DNA from: Burkholderiales bacterium
GTDB taxonomy: Bacteria; Pseudomonadota; Gammaproteobacteria; Burkholderiales; Casimicrobiaceae
DNA: 55,379 bases
Direction: 5' to 3'
Assembly: GCA_020851255.1 (NCBI GenBank)
Contig: JADZDA010000150.1
Location: 1 to 55,379, forward strand
Part shown: piece after piece, positions 34,461 to 42,252 of the stretch
How positions within the stretch are numbered: the first letter of the stretch is position 1
How the letters are laid out: the number at the start of each line of letters is the position of its first letter
Made by a program: the position numbers and the translations under genes
Notes under the pieces: generated by a model
Databases searched by the model: none
The model's input: only the letters and a program-made list of their open reading frames with translations
Told to the model about the DNA's origin: nothing

Positions 34461-35846
34461 ATGAGCACGAACCGCCGTCAGTTCCTGTCCCGCACGACCG
34501 CGCTGACCGGCGCGGCGCTCGCCGGCGGCCTCGGCCGATTCGGCGTCGAATCGGCGAGCGCGCAGGCGGTGAGCGACTACAAGGCGCTCGTGTGCCTGTT
34601 CCTGTTCGGCGGCGCCGACAGCAACAACATGCTCGTCCCCGACACCGATTACGCGCAGTACGCGCTGACGCGGACGCCGGCTTCGCAGGTCGCGCTCACG
34701 CAGGCCGAGATCCTCAAGTTCACCGCGGCGCGGCAGGGCGGCAAGTCGTACGGCCTGCATCCGCTGATGGCGCCGCTGAAGGAGCTCTACGACCAGAAGA
34801 AGCTCGCGATCGTCGCCAACGCCGGCACGTTGCTCGGCCCGACGACGATGGTGGAGTACAAGGCGGGCACGAACCGGCCGCCGAACCTGTTCTCGCATTC
34901 CGACCAGCAGATGCTCTGGCAGGGGCTCTTGCCCGGCGAGGTCGTGCGCACCGGCTGGGGCGGGCGCCTCGCGGACCGGCTCGCGTCGACCAACGCCGGT
35001 CAGAAGATCCCCACGATGGTCTCGGTCGCCGGCACCCAGATCTTCAATTCGGGCCACGACACGACGCCGTTCGTCGTGCCGAGTTCGGGCGGCGTGCTGC
35101 TGTCCGGCCAGGGCAGCGACACGGTCAGCAACGCGCGGTACAGCGCGCTGCGCGCGCTGATGGGGACCGGCGGCGGCAACCAGATCTTCTCCGGCGCGGC
35201 CGGCATCCTCGAGAAGTCGCTGACCGCGGCGGACGCCGCCAATCCCTACCTGACCGTGGCCCAGCCGGCGATCATCACGACGGCCTTCACCGTCGGCGGC
35301 AACCAGCTCAACACGGGACTCGCCAACCAGTTCAAGCAGATCGCCCGGCTGATCGAGGCGCGCGCCGCGCTCGGCGTCAAGCGACAGTTCTTCATGGTGT
35401 CGATCGGCGGGTGGGACACGCACGCCAACGTGCTCACCGCCGAGGGCAACCTGATCGGTCAGCTCGCGCCGGCGATCCGCGCGTTCTACGACTACACCGT
35501 CGCGGCCGGGATCCAGAACAACGTGACCACGTTCACGATGTCGGACTTCAACCGCACGTTCATCGGCAACCAGTCGCTGGGCACCGACCACGCGTACGGC
35601 GGCAACTACCTGGTCGTGGGCGGTTCGGTGAGGGGCGGCGACGTGTACGGCACGTACCCGACGCTGATCCTCAAGGGCCCGGACGACACCGGATCGAACG
35701 GCGCGTGGTTGCCGACGACCGGGGTCGACCAGATCGGCAACACGCTCGCGTCCTGGTTCGGGATGTCGTCGGCGGACATCGCCTACGCGTTCCCCAACCT
35801 GACCAACTGGTCGGCCGGCCAGCGTAACGTGGGATTCATGGCCTGA
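34461..35846 (+). CDS. DUF1501 protein with Tat signal (second copy)
   Basis: A 461-residue protein starting STNRRQFLSRTTALTGAALA, a twin-arginine signal cut near ASAQA. The body parallels the first copy: YKALVCLFLFGGADSNNMLV, GLHPLMAPLKELYDQKKLA, NLFSHSDQQMLWQGLLPG, IGGWDTHANVL and TDHAYGGNYLVVGGSVRGG. The start lies 4 bp after the DUF1800 stop, much closer than in the first pair. The two DUF1501 proteins are clear paralogues but diverged, so the duplication is not recent. The activity is unknown. Confidence 0.92.
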   Translation: MSTNRRQFLSRTTALTGAALAGGLGRFGVESASAQAVSDYKALVCLFLFGGADSNNMLVPDTDYAQYALTRTPASQVALTQAEILKFTAARQGGKSYGLHPLMAPLKELYDQKKLAIVANAGTLLGPTTMVEYKAGTNRPPNLFSHSDQQMLWQGLLPGEVVRTGWGGRLADRLASTNAGQKIPTMVSVAGTQIFNSGHDTTPFVVPSSGGVLLSGQGSDTVSNARYSALRALMGTGGGNQIFSGAAGILEKSLTAADAANPYLTVAQPAIITTAFTVGGNQLNTGLANQFKQIARLIEARAALGVKRQFFMVSIGGWDTHANVLTAEGNLIGQLAPAIRAFYDYTVAAGIQNNVTTFTMSDFNRTFIGNQSLGTDHAYGGNYLVVGGSVRGGDVYGTYPTLILKGPDDTGSNGAWLPTTGVDQIGNTLASWFGMSSADIAYAFPNLTNWSAGQRNVGFMA

Positions 35847-35888
35847 TGATCCGATGGAGCGGCCGAGAGGCGGCTCCGGACCTCCCCC

Positions 35889-35950
35889 GCGGTCCTGCGA
35901 TTCGCCGTTTCCGGCTCCGGCACCCCCCTGCCTGACCGGCGCAGGACCGC
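35889..35950. repeat. 11-bp inverted repeat between convergent genes
   Basis: GCGGTCCTGCG (35889-35899) and CGCAGGACCGC (35940-35950) are perfectly complementary across a 40-bp spacer. They fill the gap between the convergent DUF1501 and hybrid kinase genes. A long-loop transcription stop or protection structure for both transcripts is likely. There is no T-run, so it is not a canonical terminator. Confidence 0.5.
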
Positions 35951-35953
35951 AAC

Positions 35954-37723
35954 TCACCCGCGCGCGGCGGCGACCAGCCCGGTCGCCGCCGCTTCGAGCG
36001 ACGCGGGCACGACCGGCTTGGAGAGGAGCGCGAGCCCCGCGCCGCGCACCTCGCGTTCGCTCGATTCGCGCAGGTCGCCGCTCACCACCAGCGCCGGGAT
36101 CGTCGTGCCGAACTGGTCGCGCAGGAGCGCGATCGCGTCGAGTCCGTTCGCGTCGTCCGCGAGTCGCAGGTCGGCGACGATCAGGTCCGGGTAGCGTCCG
36201 GCTTCGCCCAGCGCCGCCAGCACCGCCTCGGCGTGGGCACCGCCGGCGACCTGGGCTCCCTGCGCGGCGAAGAGCGCGCGCATGCCCTCGACCGCGGACG
36301 GATCGTCGTCGATGACCGCGATGCAGGCGCCGGCGAGCGGGTGGCCGCCGCGATCGTCCTTCGGGCGCGCGCCCGTCGCATCCGGCGCGCGCGGCAGGAC
36401 GATCCGGAAACGCGAGCCGCGTCCGCGCTCGCTCGCGAGTTCCAGCCGGTGGCCGAGCAGCGCCGCGAACCGGCGCACGATCGCGAGCCCGAGTCCCATG
36501 CCGCGCGCGGACCCGGTCCCGGGCGTCTGCACCTGGTAGAACTCCTCGAAGATGCGCTGGCGATGCTCGGGCGCGATGCCGACGCCGGAATCGACGACCT
36601 CGATCGCGATGTCCGGTCCACGCCGCCGCGCACCCACGACGACGCCGCCCCTGCGGGTGTAGCGCAAGGCGTTCGCGATCAGGTTGCGCAGCATCCGCTC
36701 GACGAGCGCCGGGTCGGAGTCGACCGTCGTGCGGGTCGGGACGAAGGCCAGTCCGAGTCCGCGCGCCCGCGCCTCGACGCCGAAGTCGCGCTCGAGCCGA
36801 TCGAACAGCGACTTCAGCACGACCCGCTCGCGCGCCGGTTCGAGCGCGCCGGCTTCGAGCCGGGAGAGGTCGATCAGTTGCGAGAACTGAGCCTCGAGCG
36901 CTTGCAGCGCGCCGCGGACGCTGGCGACCAGCGGCGCGGCCTCGGCGTCCTCGACCCGGCGCGCGAGCGCGGCGACGAACAGGCCGAGCGCGTGCAGCGG
37001 CTGGCGCAGGTCGTGGCTCGCGGCGGCGAGGAGCTGGCTCTTGCCGCGGTTCGCGGCCTCGGCGGCCGTGCGCGCGTCGAGCGCCGCGCGCGTGCGTTCC
37101 TTGAGCTCGTCGATCAGGTCGGCGTTGCGGTGTCGCGTCGCGAGCGCGTCGGTGAGCACGTCGTTCAGCCGGTGCCCGAACGCGAGCACGAAGGCGAGCA
37201 CGACGCTCATGACCAGCGCGGTGTACAGGTGGACCGGGCCGCCCTCCAGGCCCACGCGCACGATCAGCGGCACCAGCGCCGGCAGCACGAACCCGTAGAA
37301 CGACGCCTTGTAGACGGCGGTCAGGTTCAATCCGCCCAGCACCACGCCGAACAGGCAGACGATCGACAGCGCCTGGTGCGCGGGCGCCGACGGGAACATC
37401 GCGATCGCCGCGAATCCCCACAGCGCGCCGGCGGCGGCGGAGCCGTACGACCAGTAGCGGCCCCAGCGCGCGGTGGCGCCGATGCCGGGTCGCGCGGCGA
37501 GCCAGGCGCGCAGCAGCGCGTAGCGGATCGCCTGGTTCGCGATCACCAGCGCGAACCAGCCCGCCATCAGGCCGATCGCCGTCTCGTCGCGCATGGCGGC
37601 GCAGAACAGCAGGCCGCCGAACAGCATCGACGCGGTGGTCCGCGCCCATCCGCCGTAGAGCATCGCCACCTGGTCGGCGCGCGCGCGGGCGAGCGGCAAC
37701 GGCACCGCGGCGGCGGCATCCAT
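35954..37723 (-). CDS. hybrid sensor histidine kinase/response regulator
   Basis: A 589-residue protein. The N-terminal 200 residues hold about six membrane segments (for example ASMLFGGLLFCAAM and LSIVCLFGVVLGGLNL) with almost no periplasmic loop. A short coiled coil is followed by HisKA with LLAAASHDLRQPLHALGLF (phosphoacceptor H237), HATPase with NLIANALRYT, DSGVGIAPEHRQRIFEEFYQ and GMGLGLAIVRRF, and a C-terminal receiver with CIAVIDDDPSAVEGM, the phosphoacceptor Asp in LIVADLRLADD and a Lys in LLSKPVVP. The SHDLRQPLHALGLF subtype is commonly paired with NarL/FixJ-type regulators, and one is encoded 30 bp upstream. The signal is unknown, perhaps sensed within the membrane. Confidence 0.93.
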   Translation of the reverse strand: MDAAAAVPLPLARARADQVAMLYGGWARTTASMLFGGLLFCAAMRDETAIGLMAGWFALVIANQAIRYALLRAWLAARPGIGATARWGRYWSYGSAAAGALWGFAAIAMFPSAPAHQALSIVCLFGVVLGGLNLTAVYKASFYGFVLPALVPLIVRVGLEGGPVHLYTALVMSVVLAFVLAFGHRLNDVLTDALATRHRNADLIDELKERTRAALDARTAAEAANRGKSQLLAAASHDLRQPLHALGLFVAALARRVEDAEAAPLVASVRGALQALEAQFSQLIDLSRLEAGALEPARERVVLKSLFDRLERDFGVEARARGLGLAFVPTRTTVDSDPALVERMLRNLIANALRYTRRGGVVVGARRRGPDIAIEVVDSGVGIAPEHRQRIFEEFYQVQTPGTGSARGMGLGLAIVRRFAALLGHRLELASERGRGSRFRIVLPRAPDATGARPKDDRGGHPLAGACIAVIDDDPSAVEGMRALFAAQGAQVAGGAHAEAVLAALGEAGRYPDLIVADLRLADDANGLDAIALLRDQFGTTIPALVVSGDLRESSEREVRGAGLALLSKPVVPASLEAAATGLVAAARG

Positions 37724-37753
37724 CGCGTCTGTCCGATCCGGCCGGCGCTGGGG

Positions 37754-38386
37754 CTAGAGGGTGGCCGTGTCGACGCCGCGGCGGTTGAGCTCGACGATCG
37801 CCTGGGCGCGCGTGTGCACGTTCAGCGCGCGCAGGATCGCGCTGACGTGGACCTTGACCGTGCCCTCGGAGAGCGCGAGATCGCGGCAGATGAGCTTGTT
37901 GGGCTTGCCCTGCACCAGCAGGCGCAGGACGTCGGACTGGCGCTGCGTGAACCCCAGGTCCATGCCCTGCGGCGGGAGGCGCGGCGCGGAGCGGGGGTCG
38001 GAGGCCGGCGCGACCGGCCGTCCGCCGCGCAGGACCGCGCGCACGGCGGCGCAGATCCCGGCCGCGTCCGCGCGCTTGGACAGGTAGCCGCGGGCGCCGG
38101 CGGCGAGCGCGCCGTCGATGGTCGCGCGGTCGTGCGTCGCCGAGAGCACGACGATGGGCAGCGCGGGACGCTCGCGGTGGAGCTCGGCCAGGAAAGCGAG
38201 TCCGCGCGTGCCGGGCAACGCGAGGTCGAGCAGCGCGACCGCGCAGTCCGGGTGCGCCGCCAGCACGCGGCGCGCCTCGTCGCGCGTGGCCGCCGCGTAG
38301 GGCGTCCAGAGCGGCTCGACGACCTCGATGTAACGCGCCAGCGCCTCGAGGATCAGCGGATGGTCGTCGACGACGAGGAGCTTCAT
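37754..38386 (-). CDS. LuxR/NarL-family response regulator
   Basis: A 210-residue protein. The receiver begins KLLVVDDHPLILEALARYIE, with the phosphoacceptor D54 in VALLDLALPGTRG, then VVLSATHD and a Lys in GYLSKRADAAGI. The C-terminal LuxR helix-turn-helix is LGFTQRQSDVLRLLVQGKPN, then KLICRDLALSEGTVKVHVSA and LNVHTRAQAIVELNRRG. The ATG at 38386 has GGAGG 5-6 bases upstream. It is first in an operon with the hybrid kinase. A CTGTCAG-TT-CTGACAG palindrome 67-82 bp upstream is a candidate operator. The DUF1800/DUF1501 genes adjoining the operon are possible targets. Confidence 0.94.
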   Translation of the reverse strand: MKLLVVDDHPLILEALARYIEVVEPLWTPYAAATRDEARRVLAAHPDCAVALLDLALPGTRGLAFLAELHRERPALPIVVLSATHDRATIDGALAAGARGYLSKRADAAGICAAVRAVLRGGRPVAPASDPRSAPRLPPQGMDLGFTQRQSDVLRLLVQGKPNKLICRDLALSEGTVKVHVSAILRALNVHTRAQAIVELNRRGVDTATL

Positions 38387-38452
38387 GCACGCCTCCGTGC
38401 TGCGTTCGGTTTCGACGCCGCGCACGTTATGCCCGCGTCGCCGACGCGGCCA

Positions 38453-38468
38453 CTGTCAGTTCTGACAG
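38453..38468. promoter_or_regulatory. candidate palindromic operator upstream of the LuxR-type regulator
   Basis: CTGTCAG-TT-CTGACAG, perfect 7-bp arms, 67-82 bp upstream of the regulator start. LuxR/NarL-type regulators bind short palindromes of this size, so autoregulation is plausible. No -35/-10 pair is convincing here. Confidence 0.45.
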
Positions 38469-38543
38469 GACGAGGATCGATGGAGCGCGGGCGGAGCGCC
38501 GGAACGAAGTCCGCGCCGCGCGACCGCCCGCGGAGCCGCGCGT

Positions 38544-39776
38544 TTACTCGTGCCGCAGCGCGTCGATCGGCGCGAGCCGCGAGGCCTTGCGCGCCGGGTA
38601 GTAGCCGAAGAAGACGCCGACGGCGGCCGCGAAGCCGAACGCGAGCAGCACCGCGCCGGCGCCGGTCTCGGTGCGCCAGCCGGCGAAATGTCCGACCGCG
38701 AAGGACGCGATCGCGCCCAGCACGATGCCGACGAGTCCGCCGATCAGCGAGAGGGTGACCGCCTCGACGAGGAACTGGTTGAGGATGTCGCGCCCGCGCG
38801 CGCCGACCGCCATCCGCAGGCCGATCTCGCGCGTGCGCTCGGTGACCGACACCAGCATGATGTTCATGATGCCGATGCCGCCGACGACCAGCGACACCGA
38901 CGCGATCGCGGCGAGCAGGATCGTCAGCACGCGCGAGCTCGCCTCCTGCGCCGCCAGCACCTCGGACAGATTGCGGACGAAGAAATCGTCCTCCTGGTTC
39001 GCCTGCAGCCGGTGGCGCTGGCGCAGGAGGTCGCGCATCGACTGCTCGGCCTGCGCGACGTCGGCGCCGGCGCGCACCTTCACGGTGATCGTCGAGACGT
39101 TGCGGTTGCGCACCTGCTGTCCGCCCAGCACGCGCTTGCGCGCGGTCGTGATCGGGATCAGCACGACGTCGTCCTGGTCCTGCCCGATCATGCTCTGGCC
39201 CTTGCGGTCGAGCACGCCGACGACCTGGTGGGGGACGTTGCGCACGCGGATGGTCTCGCCGACCGGGTCGGACTCGCCGAACAGCGAGCGCGCGACCGTC
39301 TGGCCGACGAGCGCGACTTTGGCCGCCGCCTCGAGGTCGGAGCCGCCGAACGGCTTGCCCGCGATCACCTCCCACTCGCGCGCGACGAGATAGTCGGGAG
39401 TGACGCCCAGGATCTGGGTCGACCAGTTGCTGTTGCCGTAGACGACCTGGCCCCCGCCGCGCAGCTGCGGCGCGGCGACCTCGATCTCCTCGACCTCGCG
39501 CGGCAGCGCGGCGGCGTCGTCCTCGGTGAGCGTGAGCTGCGCGCCCGAACCCAGCCGGACACCGCCCGACGTGACGTTGCCCGGCAGGACGATGATGAGG
39601 TTCGAGCCCAGGCTCTTGATCTGGTCCTCGACGCGCGCCTGGGCGCCGGCGCCGATCGCCGTCATCGCGATGACCGCGCCCACGCCGATGATGATGCCGA
39701 GCATCGTGAGCGCGCTGCGCAGCTTGTTCACGCGCAGCGCGGCGAGCGCGATCCGCAGCGTCGCGAGGAAATTCAT
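38544..39776 (-). CDS. macB: MacB-type ABC transporter permease (FtsX domain)
   Basis: A 410-residue protein. A TM segment near residues 18-45 ([20 protein letters not shown]) precedes a large periplasmic MacB_PCD domain (to about residue 270). Three C-terminal TM segments form the FtsX core, including [20 protein letters not shown] and [20 protein letters not shown] (the coupling-helix region). In E. coli MacB this permease and its ATPase are one 648-residue chain; here they are separate, with the ATPase stop overlapping this start (ATGA, 39773-39776). It forms a tripartite efflux pump or mechanotransmission system with MacA and a TolC-like channel not encoded here. The substrate is unknown. 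Confidence 0.92.
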   Translation of the reverse strand: MNFLATLRIALAALRVNKLRSALTMLGIIIGVGAVIAMTAIGAGAQARVEDQIKSLGSNLIIVLPGNVTSGGVRLGSGAQLTLTEDDAAALPREVEEIEVAAPQLRGGGQVVYGNSNWSTQILGVTPDYLVAREWEVIAGKPFGGSDLEAAAKVALVGQTVARSLFGESDPVGETIRVRNVPHQVVGVLDRKGQSMIGQDQDDVVLIPITTARKRVLGGQQVRNRNVSTITVKVRAGADVAQAEQSMRDLLRQRHRLQANQEDDFFVRNLSEVLAAQEASSRVLTILLAAIASVSLVVGGIGIMNIMLVSVTERTREIGLRMAVGARGRDILNQFLVEAVTLSLIGGLVGIVLGAIASFAVGHFAGWRTETGAGAVLLAFGFAAAVGVFFGYYPARKASRLAPIDALRHE

Positions 39777-40564
39777 CGCGGCCCCGCCCAGGACGCGCGC
39801 GCGGCCGCCGCGCTCGCCGGCCCGGCCGGTGCCGGCGGCGCGGTTCCTCGCCCGGGACCGTCGGCCGCACGAGGCGCGTGCCGGGTGTCGGAGACGACAC
39901 GGCCGTCGCGGAACGCGATCGTGCGCGCGGCGAACGCGGCGATGTCGTTCTCGTGGGTCACCAGCACGACGGTGATGCCGTCGCGGTTGAGCGACTGCAG
40001 CAGCGTCATCACCTCGAAGCTCGTGGCGGTGTCGAGCGCGCCGGTCGGCTCGTCGGCGAGGATCAGCGCCGGATCGTTGACCAGCGCCCGCGCGATCGCG
40101 ACGCGCTGCTGCTGGCCGCCGGAGAGCTGGGACGGGTGGTGGTCGGCGCGGCCTTCGAGCCCGACCTGGGCGAGCCGCGCCCGGGCGCGCGCATGTCGCT
40201 CGTCGGCCGGGACGCCGGAGTAGAGCAGCGGCAGTTCGACGTTGTCGAGCGCGGAGGTGCGCGGCAGCAGGTTGAACTGCTGGAACACGAAGCCGATCCG
40301 CCGGTTGCGGATCGACGCGAGCTGGTCGGCGTCGAGCCGCGCGACGTCCTCGCCGTCCAGCCGGTAGCTGCCCGACGTCGGCGTGTCGAGGCAGCCGACG
40401 ACGTTCATGAACGTCGACTTGCCCGAGCCGGACGGCCCCATGACCGCGACGAACTCGCCGGGGGCGATGTCGACCGAGACGCCCGCGAGCGCGTGCACCT
40501 CGGTGTCGCCCATCCGGTAGACCTTGACGAGGTCGCGGGTCGCGATCAGCGGCGCGTCGGCCAT
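39773..40564 (-). CDS. MacB-type ABC transporter ATP-binding protein
   Basis: A 263-residue ATPase with Walker [11 protein letters not shown]-loop [20 protein letters not shown], signature [17 protein letters not shown], Walker [13 protein letters not shown] and H-loop VVLVTHEND. This is the LolD/MacB-type subfamily. An Ala/Pro/Gly-rich tail of about 35 residues (from [13 protein letters not shown]) extends beyond the fold. Overlap with the permease gene gives coupled translation. The MacA gene is 40 bp upstream on the same strand. Confidence 0.95.
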   Translation of the reverse strand: MADAPLIATRDLVKVYRMGDTEVHALAGVSVDIAPGEFVAVMGPSGSGKSTFMNVVGCLDTPTSGSYRLDGEDVARLDADQLASIRNRRIGFVFQQFNLLPRTSALDNVELPLLYSGVPADERHARARARLAQVGLEGRADHHPSQLSGGQQQRVAIARALVNDPALILADEPTGALDTATSFEVMTLLQSLNRDGITVVLVTHENDIAAFAARTIAFRDGRVVSDTRHAPRAADGPGRGTAPPAPAGPASAAAARASWAGPR

Positions 40565-40604
40565 GGCGCGATTCCGGTTCGCGGGACGCGGGCGGCGGGT
40601 CCGG

Positions 40605-42191
40605 TCAGAACGGCAGGCGCGGGCCGGCGCTCGCGCGCGGCGCGGCGGCGGCGGGCAGCTGCGTCCCGACGATCACCTCCTCGCCTTCGGCGAGCGGCCC
40701 GGACACGACCTCGGTCGCGTTGCCGTCGGAGAGCCCGGTGCGGATCGTTACCTCCTTCGGCTGCCCGTCGGCGATCGTGTGGACACGACCGGTGCCGGTG
40801 GTCGCGCGGCCGGTCTCCGCGGCGACGATCTCGGCGTAGCGCTTCTGCTGGTCCGCGTTGAGGATCGCGTTGATCTTCTGCCGCGCCTCCGCGCGCATCC
40901 GTTCGCCGCGCTGGCGGCGGTCGGCTTCGGGCAACTCGCGCAGTTCGGCGAAGCGCGAACGCTGCTCGGCGAAGATCTCGTCGACGCGCGCGGTCTGCGC
41001 CGCATCGAGCTTGAGCTCGTCGACCAGCCGCTGACGCCGCGCCTGCGCGTCGCCGCCGCCCGGCGGCCCACCGGTGCCCTGGGACGGCGCGGCGGCCTCG
41101 GTGCGCGCCGCCGTGCCGGCGGGGCGCCAGCGCAGCGCGGCGTTCGGGACCTTGAGCGCGTTGTCGCGGCTGTCGGAGACGATGCGGACGTTCGCGGTCA
41201 TCCCCGGGACGAGCCGCAGGTCGGGATTGGGCGTGGCGACGATCACCGTGTAGGTCACGACGTTCTGCACGGTCTGGGCGGCCTTGCGGATCTGGTCGAC
41301 GCGGCCTTCGAAATTGCGCCCGGGAAAGGCATCGACGGTGAACGTCGCGCGCTGCTCGGGCCGGATCTTGCCGATGTCGGTCTCGTCGATCGACACCGCG
41401 ACCTGCATCCTGGCGAGATCCTGCGCGATCGTGAACAGCGTCGGCGTGTTGAGGCTCGCGGCGACGGTCTGACCGGCGTCGACCTGCCGCGAGATGACCA
41501 CGCCGTCGACCGGCGCCGTGATCGCGGTCTTGGCGAGATCGTTGCGCGTCGACGCGAGCGCGGCCTCGCGCTGCTTGACGATCGCCGCGGCGTTGGCGAC
41601 CTGCGCTTCGGCCGAGCGGACCTGGGCCTCGGCTGTGCGCACCGCCTCCGCCGCGCCGCGCTCGGTGAACTGCGCCTTGTCGCGTTCGGCGGCCGAGATG
41701 AAGGCCTTCTGCAGCAGCGATTCCTTGCGTTCGAGGTCGCGCCTGGCGTCCTCGTGCGCGATGCGCGCGCGCAGCAGTTGCGATCGCTGCGCGGCGACGT
41801 CGCTGTCGCGCTGGAGCCGCGCGGTGCGCGCCGCCTCGAGGTCGGCCTGCGCCTGCCTGACCTTGAGCTCGTAGGTCTCGGGGTCGATGCGTGCCAGCAA
41901 CTGTCCCGCCTTGACCGGGCTGTTGAAGTCCACGAGCAGGTCCTTGATCTGCCCGGAGATCTGCGAGCCGACGAGGACGGTCGTCACCGCCTGCAGCGTG
42001 CCCGACGCGGAGACCACCTGCGCGAGCGAGCCGCGCTCGACCTTCGCGAGCCGCCAGGCCGGCGCATCGTTCGCCGATCGGTAGGTCCGCCACGCGGCGT
42101 AGCCACCGGCCGCGAGCAGGGCGATGGCGAGCGCGACCGGCAGGGCGCGGCGCACGGGGGAACGCAGGGGTCGGTGGGCTGGATCGGGCAT
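40605..42191 (-). CDS. macA: MacA-like periplasmic adaptor with Spy-like insertion
   Basis: A 528-residue membrane-fusion protein, about 150 longer than E. coli MacA. It has an N-terminal anchor ([19 protein letters not shown]), a lipoyl half-motif [20 protein letters not shown], a long alpha-hairpin (about residues 95-200), the second lipoyl half [18 protein letters not shown], and a beta-barrel ending [11 protein letters not shown]. Between the barrel and the last membrane-proximal strands lies a Gly/Pro-rich linker and a helical insert (about residues 385-455). It contains [13 protein letters not shown] and [12 protein letters not shown], the paired L-x-x-x-Q pattern of Spy/CpxP domains. 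The C-terminus [20 protein letters not shown] is again adaptor-like. Confidence 0.9.
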   Translation of the reverse strand: MPDPAHRPLRSPVRRALPVALAIALLAAGGYAAWRTYRSANDAPAWRLAKVERGSLAQVVSASGTLQAVTTVLVGSQISGQIKDLLVDFNSPVKAGQLLARIDPETYELKVRQAQADLEAARTARLQRDSDVAAQRSQLLRARIAHEDARRDLERKESLLQKAFISAAERDKAQFTERGAAEAVRTAEAQVRSAEAQVANAAAIVKQREAALASTRNDLAKTAITAPVDGVVISRQVDAGQTVAASLNTPTLFTIAQDLARMQVAVSIDETDIGKIRPEQRATFTVDAFPGRNFEGRVDQIRKAAQTVQNVVTYTVIVATPNPDLRLVPGMTANVRIVSDSRDNALKVPNAALRWRPAGTAARTEAAAPSQGTGGPPGGGDAQARRQRLVDELKLDAAQTARVDEIFAEQRSRFAELRELPEADRRQRGERMRAEARQKINAILNADQQKRYAEIVAAETGRATTGTGRVHTIADGQPKEVTIRTGLSDGNATEVVSGPLAEGEEVIVGTQLPAAAAPRASAGPRLPF

Positions 42192-42252
42192 GAGGTCGTC
42201 GGAGCGCGCCGTGCCGGACGCGTCCGCAGGAGACTGATCGGTGGCGTCGGGT

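Noticed and set aside
30740-34468. A 1242-codon open frame on the minus strand opposite the second DUF1800 gene
   Set aside because: It mirrors the plus-strand gene almost exactly and encodes Arg/Asp/Gly/Val-rich low-complexity sequence with no domain. This is an artefact of GC-rich codon bias; the plus strand has signal peptide, repeats and DUF1800 motifs.
34338-38390. A 1350-codon minus-strand frame spanning DUF1501, kinase and regulator genes
   Set aside because: It is a different frame from the real kinase and regulator, with Arg/Ala-rich sequence and no domain; the true genes are in the other minus-strand frame.
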